Part shown: one piece after another, positions 45,951 to 54,060 of the stretch
Position numbering within the stretch: position 1 is the stretch's first letter
Layout: every line of letters starts with the position of its first letter
Source of the DNA: Candidatus Sulfuritelmatomonas gaucii
GTDB lineage: Bacteria > Acidobacteriota > Terriglobia > Terriglobales > Acidobacteriaceae
DNA length: 64,000 nt
Assembly (NCBI GenBank): GCA_900290245.1
Contig: OKRB01000118.1
Coordinates: forward strand, 1-64,000
Direction: 5' to 3'
Program-made: the position numbers and the translations under genes
The notes under the pieces: generated by a model
The model's input: the letters and a program-made list of their open reading frames with translations, nothing else
Told to the model about the DNA's origin: nothing
The model's database searches: none

Positions 45951-47495
45951 TCATTTCGGCCCGCAGACGTCACTGTCCGGAACCCTCCATGTTTTGGCGC
46001 TATGGAACCACTCGACGGTAGGGGAACTTGCGGTGATTGCAAGAACCTGAGCATCGGCCCCCGCCTGCGCATACGAATTGAAATGCGTGACCTTGCAAGG
46101 CACCAGACTGAGGGGGCCAGAAGCGGCGTAGTCGAACTCTTCGACGAGCTGGACGTAGGCTCCGCCGTTGATCTTGAAGAAGTCACCCGGCCCCGGTTGG
46201 CTCGATAATTTTTTGGAAAAAAGTTTCTGTTGGAGCCTTTGGAACCACGACCAGGATGTGATGGTCTCGGGCAGGAGCTGAGTGAGCGCTTCCTTAAAGC
46301 TGTCGGTGCCGAAGGAGACGGAAATCTTTGGCGCATTCACTGCCAGGACGATGCCATGCGCCGCCAGAGACGAAGAAGTTGTGTTCTGCACGTTGGGGTT
46401 GGCCTGCATGTTGCCGGTCGTGGAACTTTGCGATCCATGGATGATCAGTCCGCCTGCGCCGTCATAATCGAGATTGAAGCCGCCGGAGGCAGCATCGTGC
46501 GGTGTTCCGAAGCCGGGCTTGAAAATGAGGTTCACGTTGATCTGGAACAGGAATGGCAGCCCATACACATCAATCACGGTCTTGGCCACAGGGGGCAAGG
46601 CGAGCCGGGACTCGCCAATACCAAGATTCTGCCCCGCCGTCAAAGCAGCCCAGGTAACCTGCAGACTGCCTTGAAGGGGAGTGCTGTATTGAAAGTCCTG
46701 CATCTTGCCGCCCTTGATGTTGGCGTCGAATGCGCTGGACACGTGGTTCACCTTTCCAGTGGCGGTAACTTTAGCTTTTAGGCCTCCCAGGTCCTTTGTG
46801 GCCGATATCGTAAGAGTCAGGCCGTCTCCTGCCCGCGTCCCGCTCGCTTCGAACTCCCAATTGTCCACCTTGCCGGCCGCATGCATGCCATAAGAAGCAG
46901 GTGATGTATCCGCGTAAGCCACAACCGGACCCTTCAACCAGTCGGTCAGATTGGCGAGGAGGGCTCTCGGGGCAGGCGGCGGATAGACTGCCGCCTGGGG
47001 GCTGTCGGCAAACAGCGGAGCCGTGAATTTAATATGTCCGTCCTGGATGAAATCAGTGAGCGATACATCGTCAGTGATGAGCCCGATTTGCGAGCCTTGC
47101 TTCTCGACGTCGACGATCTTGCGAACACCCAGATGTTCCAGCAAAAGCACCTTGCCCGCGGTCAAGCCTTGCAGGCGCGGGTCAGACGAATCAAAAACCA
47201 TGGCGCTTCCGTCAGGACTGACGGCGCGCAGCGTCTTTTGAACGGTGGGAAAATCGATTCGCACGGTGTTGGGGGTGTAGGTCACGTCGTACACGGCATC
47301 GCGCGGCGCGTAAAACTGCGACGGCGCCGGGGTTGCTGCTGCGCCCGCTCCTGGGCCACCCGGCGCGGAGCTTGTGGCTGCGCTTGCCGGCGGGCTGCTC
47401 GGCGCATTCTTGGCTGAACACCCCGAACAGGAGGAGAGACAAAGGACTACGCCTGTGACCGGGAGGGCCAACAACACCTGATGAATTCGGCGCAT
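45951..47495 (-). CDS. hypothetical lipoprotein
   Basis: 514 residues from ATG 47495 (GAGG seven bases upstream). A lipoprotein signal is present with 'LCLSSC' (Cys near 23), then a Pro/Ala/Ser/Gly linker to about residue 60 and a large beta-rich body with no domain I recognise ('AVSPDGSAMVFDSSDPRLQGLTAGKVLLLEHLG', 'LQVTWAALTAGQNLGIGESRLALPP'). It lies between the OmpA-like and secreted proteins and is probably in one transcript with them. The frame is open to 47642, but the extension lacks signal features. Confidence 0.7.
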   Translation of the reverse strand: MRRIHQVLLALPVTGVVLCLSSCSGCSAKNAPSSPPASAATSSAPGGPGAGAAATPAPSQFYAPRDAVYDVTYTPNTVRIDFPTVQKTLRAVSPDGSAMVFDSSDPRLQGLTAGKVLLLEHLGVRKIVDVEKQGSQIGLITDDVSLTDFIQDGHIKFTAPLFADSPQAAVYPPPAPRALLANLTDWLKGPVVAYADTSPASYGMHAAGKVDNWEFEASGTRAGDGLTLTISATKDLGGLKAKVTATGKVNHVSSAFDANIKGGKMQDFQYSTPLQGSLQVTWAALTAGQNLGIGESRLALPPVAKTVIDVYGLPFLFQINVNLIFKPGFGTPHDAASGGFNLDYDGAGGLIIHGSQSSTTGNMQANPNVQNTTSSSLAAHGIVLAVNAPKISVSFGTDSFKEALTQLLPETITSWSWFQRLQQKLFSKKLSSQPGPGDFFKINGGAYVQLVEEFDYAASGPLSLVPCKVTHFNSYAQAGADAQVLAITASSPTVEWFHSAKTWRVPDSDVCGPK

Positions 47496-47638
47496 ATGTA
47501 CACCTCGAACCAACCGGCTAATACGCCAAGACGGGCTGCGGCGAATCTCAAGAGGCGAGGTGTGGCATTCAGTTCCGCAATACCCCGCCATTCGAATTGA
47601 GCGATTGCCCGCCTTGATCGCGATTCTCTCCGGCGCAA

Positions 47639-48709
47639 TCAATGCGCATCCATGGCTACTTCAAACGACCACACGGCGCTGAACATCAGCCCCGCGCCTT
47701 GTCCGCGCGACGCGTCCGCTCCAGAGATCTTCATGTTCTTCGAGACGGGCCGGAGCACCACCGCGTATTCTCCCGGCAAGATGGGCGCCTGTGGGAAAAC
47801 ATTGTAATTGCCTTCGCCGGTCTTCTCAAGGTTCACCTGTACAGGATCCTCAACGAATGCGGAATAGATCTCCCAGTCGGCGGCGATGTCAGAGCGCGCA
47901 TCTTCTTTGCCTTGCGCCGCTCCCACGAGCCGGCAGGAGTTCTGCGCGGGTGTCAGCTTCACAATCCGCGGCGCGAAGTCATCGGGGTTGACCCCTGGAG
48001 CCTTGGCAAAGCTCACGCCGAACTTGGGCGTGGCCGTATGCAACACGTTCGACGAGGCCGCACCAGGAATTCCCCAAACATAGGTTGTGGTCTGTGGCCG
48101 GCGGCCCAGAAGCCCGCTGACAATGCCTCCCGTTTGGAGAACGGCGGCACCGCCGATGCCGCTATTCATGTGTGTGGCCGTGTCCCATGCCGCATCGCTG
48201 ACTCCCGCCTGCATTCCTTGAGTTAACGCGGAATCTCCGACCAGGCTGCCCAGTGAATGCGGCTTGATCTTCGACTCTTCGAGCTGCGTCTTTTCAATAG
48301 GCAGCACCTGCGGCGATGGGGACGAAACGACTGCGACGGATGGCATCTCCCATCTCGCCTGCGACGTGGATGCAGGGGCCTGACCGCCACCGGCGTTCGC
48401 ATTTGCCGCAGGGGCAGAGCTTCCGGCCGTATTGCCGGCTTGCTGGGCGGCGATGATCGCCTTCATCTCATCTGGAGTTACGCCGGCCTGGTTCAACTTG
48501 ATCAATGCGTCTGCCGAAATGTCGTAGCTCGGAGGACTCGACTGGATCGCCCCAATGATCACCGATTCGGGCAATCCGGCTTTAACCAGCTGCACCACGC
48601 CATCATTTGTCATCGACTTTTGTGGTTGCTGAGCCACCAGCATCGCGCTAAGTAGCATCGGGACCAACAGACGCGTCGCGGCCCGTGGCCAGCGGTTCAA
48701 TGTAAGCAT
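47639..48709 (-). CDS. secreted hypothetical protein with an N-terminal helical DNA/peptide-like repeat motif
   Basis: 356 residues. A signal peptide ends near 27 ('MLLSAMLVAQQ'). Residues 32-90 form a helical motif, 'MTNDGVVQLVKAGLPESVII' and 'LIKLNQAGVTPDEMKAIIAA', common in secreted acidobacterial proteins but of unknown function. A Gly/Ala/Ser linker and a beta-rich C-terminal domain follow. GGAGG lies nine bases before the ATG. It is the most upstream large gene of the minus-strand envelope run, 143 bases before the lipoprotein start. Confidence 0.75.
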   Translation of the reverse strand: MLTLNRWPRAATRLLVPMLLSAMLVAQQPQKSMTNDGVVQLVKAGLPESVIIGAIQSSPPSYDISADALIKLNQAGVTPDEMKAIIAAQQAGNTAGSSAPAANANAGGGQAPASTSQARWEMPSVAVVSSPSPQVLPIEKTQLEESKIKPHSLGSLVGDSALTQGMQAGVSDAAWDTATHMNSGIGGAAVLQTGGIVSGLLGRRPQTTTYVWGIPGAASSNVLHTATPKFGVSFAKAPGVNPDDFAPRIVKLTPAQNSCRLVGAAQGKEDARSDIAADWEIYSAFVEDPVQVNLEKTGEGNYNVFPQAPILPGEYAVVLRPVSKNMKISGADASRGQGAGLMFSAVWSFEVAMDAH

Positions 48710-48760
48710 GTTCCTGTACCTCCGAGAACGACTTCGTAATTGGGGGAAGGCCGAAGTATT

Positions 48761-48856
48761 TCAGCGGCGCAACGCCATCCAGAGGCTGCACGCAAGCAGG
48801 ATCAGCGCTGTCCACAGGATGACCCGCGATGCTGTGGACCAACGGAAGCCCTTCAT
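48761..48856 (-). CDS. 31-residue membrane micro-protein
   Basis: Reads 'MKGFRWSTASRVILWTALIL' then 11 more residues ending 'MALRR' and TGA at 48761. A single transmembrane helix (about 11-28) is flanked by basic residues, and GGTGG lies eight bases upstream of the ATG. It sits 51 bases upstream of the secreted protein gene on the same strand. It is short, so chance cannot be excluded. Confidence 0.4.
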   Translation of the reverse strand: MKGFRWSTASRVILWTALILLACSLWMALRR

Positions 48857-49108
48857 CTTTCTCACCACCCGATTCCCCAAATCATCGATTCACACCGCGG
48901 GGTTGGGTCAGTCTCTTCCCAATGCGATCCGGTTCGGCAGCCTCATTTCGAGAGGTAGCATGCGGCAGGTTGACCCGAAGGTCAAAGGAACTAAATATTA
49001 ACTGTTGCCTGACCACGCAAACCATTTGGATATAGCTAGTTATAGCAATAGCTGACTTGTCTTGAAACGCGTGCTATGATTCGATTCACTATCTATTCGG
49101 GAGGACGT

Positions 49109-51952
49109 ATGGGGTCGGCCATATCTCCCGGGACCATCTTTCGATTTGGCTTGTTTGAGGCGGACGGCGCTCGTCACACGCTGACCCGCAAAGGTGTGCG
49201 CGTCAGAATCCAGGATCAGCCCTTCCGCGTTCTCATGCTGCTTTTGGAAAACGCGGGAGAGCTTGTTACCCGGGAGGAGCTTTGCAAAAGGCTCTGGCCG
49301 GAAGGAACCCACGTTGATTTCGACGGCAGCCTGAACGTCATTCTTAAGAAGCTGCGCGCGGCAATCGACGATGACTCCGACAATCGGCGCTTCATCGAGA
49401 CGGTTCCGCGGCGGGGATATCGTTTCATCGCGCCAGTGGCGGTTGTGAGCGCTCAAAGCACGGTTGCCGGGAACGTGGCCGAGGCACCCTTGACGGCAGC
49501 ATTTTTGCGCACGCCGTCGACAGGATCCTTGAGCTTTCGCTCGCCTGTGTTGCGCAGCTACCTGTTCGCCGTCGTCGCTCTGCTGGCCGCGATCGGAGTG
49601 GCATGGGTAGCATTGCACCGGAGACATTCTGTAGGACTGCCGCTGCAGGTGAGTGCGCAAGCTCCGACGCGAAGATCGGTCGCGGTGCTTGGATTCAGCA
49701 ATCTCTCAGGACGGGACGCAGATACATGGTTGTCCACTGCGTTTGCCGAAATGTTGCAAACGGAATTATCGGCAGGCGAGGAACTCCGCCTGGTTTCAGG
49801 AGAGGAAGTGGCGAACTATCACTCCTCATCGCCTTGGCCGGAAACTGGCACGGTGGACGAAAGCACGGCCCGGCGCATCGGCGGGGCGTTGAATACGGAC
49901 CTGCTGGTGCTGGGCTCGTACACCACGACACGGGCGCAAGTCAGGCTGGACGTGCGACTCCAGGATGCGAGGAGCGGCGAAATCCTGAAAGAAACAGCCG
50001 CGATTGGCGAGACAGAAGATCTCTTTCACATTGTTTCCCGGGTTGGGGGCGTCCTGAGACAGGCATTGGGAGTTCCTGAACTCGCAACCTCCGATGAGAC
50101 GGTGGTGCTGGCATCGTTGCCGGCGGGACGTGAAGCGGCCAGATTCTACTCGTTGGGGCTTGCCAAGTTGCGCGAGTCCGATTCACTGGCGGCGAAAGAT
50201 CTGCTGCAACAGGCTTGCATTGCGGATCCAGGGTTTGCGCTGGCCCATCTGATGCTGGCACGCGCCTGGGCTGGACTTGGATACGAACGGAACGCGAGAG
50301 AGGAAACGAAGAAGGCGCTGCAACTCTCGACCAATCTGCCGCGCGTGCAGCAGTTACTCGTGCAGGCAGGGTATTACGACAGCATGGCCGATCACGAGAA
50401 AGCGGCATCCGCATATCGCGTGCTGTTTGAATTGTCTCCGGACAACATCGAGTACGGATTGCAACTCGCGCAAGCGCAGGATGCGGCCGGTCATGACAGC
50501 CAGGCGGCAGCGACACTGTCTCAGCTTCGGCGCCTGCCGCAGCCAGCCTCGGACGATCCGCGCATCGATTTGCTTGATGCACGCTTCGGAACGACCAGCA
50601 TTCCCGCGCGCCTGGTATTGATCGAACGCGCCGAACGCAAGGCGGCGGAGCAGGGCAAAAAGCTGATCTACGCCCGGGCGCGACAGGACGAATGCCGAAC
50701 GTTGAATTACAGCGAACATCCCGATCGAGCTTTGCCCGCATGCGAAGAGGCCTACGATGCTTTTCTCGCCGCCGGAAACCGCATGATGGCGGCGGACACG
50801 CTTCGCTTGATTGGAGACATGCGGGGGAGCCTGAGCCAGTTGGAGCCAGCCATTGCGACTTACCAGCAGGCGCTCGAGATGCTTGAAGGGCTTGGTGAAC
50901 ATTACAAAACCGGCGCGGTCATGAACAACATGGCGATCAATTTTGAGAATGAGGGTAAGCTCGATCGCGCCGAGCAGTTGTACCGCCAGGCGAAAGTCAA
51001 TTTCGAAGAAGCTGGAGACAAGGGCGATACGGCAACAGCGCTCGGCAATATTGCCGATCTGCTCTTTCTTCGGGGCAAGCTGACGGCGGCAGAGACGATG
51101 TACGAGCAAGCACGGGCAATCGAGAATTCTCTGGACCGCAGCGATCCGACCTATCTACTGTCTCGATCTTCCGATCTGGCCCTGGTGCAAGGGCGGGTGC
51201 AGGACGCGCATCGCTTTGCGCAACAGGCGGTCGACGCAGGCCGCCAGGACCAGGGAGCTTATGGATACTGGACAGCGGCGATGCTCAGTTTAGGAGAAGC
51301 GTTGAAGGCCGAAGGGAATCTGGAGGGCGCTCGTCAGCAATATATGCAGGCTCTCGAAATTCGACAGAAGCTAAACTCGCCCGGCCTGATTCAAGAGAGC
51401 CAGGCGGAGTTGGCCGATCTTGACCTTGACGAAAACCGCGCTGACGCGGCAGAACATTTGCTCGGCCCTGTTATCGACGAATTTGAAAAAGAAAAAGCGG
51501 ATCCAGCCGCAGCCAGCGCCTATACCAATCTCAGTCGAGCTTTGCTCATGCGCGGCAAGTTTGATGATGCGCACAACGCGCTTCAACGCGCCAGGGAGTT
51601 CACTCAGAATAACCCCGACCCCGCCCTGAGATTGCCCATCTCCATTCAGAACGCACGCATCACGATGGCGCTCGCGGCGAGAAGTAAAGACCGTTCGAGC
51701 CTGGATGCGGCGCGAACGGAGCTTCGTTCCGCCATCGCAAGCGCGAAAGAACTTGGTTACTACGAACTTGAGTGCGAAGCTCGCCTCGCGCTTGGAGAAC
51801 TTGATGCACAATACAATCCCGGAGACGGCCACTCCCAACTCGCCTCGGTCGCCGCAGAGACTCGGCGCCACGGCATGGTATTGCTGGCGCAAAGGGCGGA
51901 GGAAGTGCTTAATCATTCAAATATGATCGTCGCCTCGGCTTCGCCGCGTTGA
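49109..51952 (+). CDS. winged-helix (OmpR/CadC-type) membrane regulator with TPR domain
   Basis: 947 residues from ATG 49109 (GGGAGG four to five bases upstream). The N-terminal transcriptional-regulator winged helix spans about 10-105 ('QPFRVLMLLLENAGELVTREELCKRLWPEGTHVDF', 'LRAAIDD...FIETVPRRGYRFIAPV'). A single transmembrane helix lies at about 150-170 ('YLFAVVALLAAIGVAWVAL'). A TolB-like beta domain (about 190-320) and about ten TPR repeats (330-930) follow. CadC-like proteins bind DNA while anchored in the membrane and sense signals with the outer domain. The last 25 codons and the sequence after the stop are duplicated at 20439-20567. Confidence 0.9.
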   Translation: MGSAISPGTIFRFGLFEADGARHTLTRKGVRVRIQDQPFRVLMLLLENAGELVTREELCKRLWPEGTHVDFDGSLNVILKKLRAAIDDDSDNRRFIETVPRRGYRFIAPVAVVSAQSTVAGNVAEAPLTAAFLRTPSTGSLSFRSPVLRSYLFAVVALLAAIGVAWVALHRRHSVGLPLQVSAQAPTRRSVAVLGFSNLSGRDADTWLSTAFAEMLQTELSAGEELRLVSGEEVANYHSSSPWPETGTVDESTARRIGGALNTDLLVLGSYTTTRAQVRLDVRLQDARSGEILKETAAIGETEDLFHIVSRVGGVLRQALGVPELATSDETVVLASLPAGREAARFYSLGLAKLRESDSLAAKDLLQQACIADPGFALAHLMLARAWAGLGYERNAREETKKALQLSTNLPRVQQLLVQAGYYDSMADHEKAASAYRVLFELSPDNIEYGLQLAQAQDAAGHDSQAAATLSQLRRLPQPASDDPRIDLLDARFGTTSIPARLVLIERAERKAAEQGKKLIYARARQDECRTLNYSEHPDRALPACEEAYDAFLAAGNRMMAADTLRLIGDMRGSLSQLEPAIATYQQALEMLEGLGEHYKTGAVMNNMAINFENEGKLDRAEQLYRQAKVNFEEAGDKGDTATALGNIADLLFLRGKLTAAETMYEQARAIENSLDRSDPTYLLSRSSDLALVQGRVQDAHRFAQQAVDAGRQDQGAYGYWTAAMLSLGEALKAEGNLEGARQQYMQALEIRQKLNSPGLIQESQAELADLDLDENRADAAEHLLGPVIDEFEKEKADPAAASAYTNLSRALLMRGKFDDAHNALQRAREFTQNNPDPALRLPISIQNARITMALAARSKDRSSLDAARTELRSAIASAKELGYYELECEARLALGELDAQYNPGDGHSQLASVAAETRRHGMVLLAQRAEEVLNHSNMIVASASPR

Positions 51953-52005
51953 TGATGATCGGAGTCCTGCCAAAAGGCGAACCTGGGTCGAACAAATCGA
52001 ACGAT
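51878..52005 (+). repeat. dispersed repeat, copy 2 (matches 20439-20567)
   Basis: The 3' end of the winged-helix/TPR regulator and about 53 bases after its stop, matched by copy 1 at roughly 80-85% identity by eye. The rest of 52006-52424 shows no recognisable gene. Confidence 0.75.
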
Positions 52006-52424
52006 AATTATTGAACTGTCAAGTGTTGCCAACAGGCCAAACCACTCGTCGAAAGAGTTCCGGATGGTTGCTCGCCAACCCTTCCCCAACTGGAATGGGA
52101 GATCGTAAAGAAGTTGGGCTGGAGGTCCGGCTGAAGCTCCGTAATCGCGCTGCCGATGGCTGTTCCGTTCAACACTGTCCGCTCAAAACCAGGGTTCCAG
52201 AACCGGTGCAGTTGTTCACGCCGAGAGTTGCGGCCGATTTGCAAAAGAAGTATTTTGGGGCGCAAAAGAGTCGGAGCAGTAGACATCAGCGACCACGACT
52301 CAAAGAGCCAATCCTGATTTCAGCGACGCGGATGAGTGCCCGATGAGCGACAGGAATAGAACACAGACACTCAACGATGGTGCTCGCGCATGACGGCGGC
52401 TGTCTCGCCTCAAGGTTTCCTCCG

Positions 52425-53579
52425 TCAGATTCCCAACCAGGTACCGACACCCTTCAACGAATCGGTATGGTCGCAGACAATTTTCGCCGCCCCAACAATG
52501 GGTATGGCCAGAATCAAGCCCATGGCGCCCCAAAGCCACGCCCAGATCAGCAGCGACAGCACCACTGCCAGGGGATTCAGGAGCACTCGTTTCCCAACCA
52601 GCGTGGGATAAAGCAGATTAAGCGTGACCGCATGGATCGCGATCACTCCAAAAAGGACAATCAGAAACCCGGACATGTGAAGAACTCCGAGGCCACTGAC
52701 GATGGGCGGAATCACAGCCAAAATGGCGCCGACGGAAGGAATCAGGCTCAAAAGCCCGCAGATTGTCCCGATCACATAGAAGGACGGAATTCCCAAATAC
52801 CAGAATAGAACCGTGCAGGAAGCTGCGCCAATGAACCAGACGACCAGATTTCCGATCAAGAAGCTGCGGATCATCCGAGAAATCTTGGCGATGGCTCGGT
52901 ACGCGCCCTGACGGTGTTCCTCAGGAAACAACCTCAGGGTTGTAGCGAAAGCATGGTCTTTCCAGGTGAGCATGAAGAATGTGAGGAAAGGCAGAAAGCT
53001 AAGCCTCAACATGAACTCGCCGATGGTCCCGAAGTTGAAGACTAGGAGGCGCGAAGGAGCCGGGGTTTCCTGCACTTGAATCGGTTCCGGCTCGTTGCCG
53101 TCGTCTGGCGAGCTCGTCATCGCGCGCGTCGTTCTTTCGAGGCGGCTCATGGGCTCCTGAATCCAATTGAGGCTTTGTTTGATACGTTCCGAGTATTGGG
53201 GCAATCTGCCGGAGATGGAGTCAACCTGGATAAGAAGAAAGTAGGCGAGAGCGCCAGCGACTGCTGAGGCGATAAGCACCGCGACGAATGCGCCTGCTGC
53301 TCGTGGAATTCTAAGTTGTGCGATCTTGCCGACCAACGGCTCCAAAACAAAGGCTACGAGCAACGCGCTGATGCAAATGATAAGGACCTAGCGAAGAAAG
53401 TAGAGAAGGGCGACGACCGCAGCGAGTGCAATAACGATCTGTGCAATGGAACTTGCTTTCAAGGTGGCATGGATAACTTCCGCATCCTCAATGACGGATG
53501 CAACAATTGCGTCTGCCTCGGACCTCATGTTCCGCTCCGCCGTTTCTAATTGAGGAAGCGTGCTGGCATCCTGCGGCAT
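52425..53579 (-). pseudogene. AI-2E family transporter interrupted by an in-frame amber codon
   Basis: The whole stretch is one reading frame of 385 codons, typical for AI-2E/PerM-type transporters, but it contains a TAG at 53388-53390 after 63 codons. Upstream: a polar start and one helix ('IAQIVIALAAVVALLYFLR'). Immediately downstream in the same frame: 'VLIICISALLVAFVLEPLV', then further helices and the conserved 'GLLSLIPSVGAILAVIPP' and 'NLLYPTLVGKRVLLNPLAVVLSLL' blocks. The break falls in the first helix pair. Either a nonsense mutation or a base error; internal initiation near 53363 could yield a truncated product. The start at 53579 has only a weak ribosome-binding site. Confidence 0.8.
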
Positions 53580-54060
53580 CTAAGTTTCCCGACCCTTTGT
53601 GCAACCTTTACTGCAATCAGCAGTGGAGCGAAGCCCAAAGATCAGTTGGATGCATATATTTCGGCGCCTGTTAGCTCACCGCAAGGAGTCGCCGCGGACC
53701 CGCGGGAAAGGCCGAGTCCAGCTGCTTGCCGCACTGCCCGAACATGCCCAATCCGTCTTGGGCGAGTTGAGGCGTAATCGTCGATCTCAATTTCGCTTGC
53801 TGGACTCGTTGAGTACGCCTGACGTCTTATGTCCCTGCATCTGCAATTTTTCTTTTATCGAAAAGATGCGAAGTGCCGATAATGCCGCCGAAATTCGCAA
53901 GCACACACGATCCTGGTCCACCGAATTACGAAGGCACCCTATTTAGAATGAAGTCCTTACTCTCCCTTACCTTCCTGTTTTCAAGATGTGGGCAAGTACG
54001 TTAGGCGGCTTTCAGCAACGAAGACGCTCGATATACCAGTACTCATCCCCGTCGACATTC
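53580..54060. other. intergenic region
   Basis: 481 bases. A plus-strand frame from 53599 to 53946 is open, but its Arg/Ser-rich product has no recognisable feature. I assign nothing here. Confidence 0.3.

Noticed and set aside
53599-53946. 115-codon plus-strand frame
   Set aside because: Arg/Ser-rich, no ribosome-binding site, no recognisable domain.
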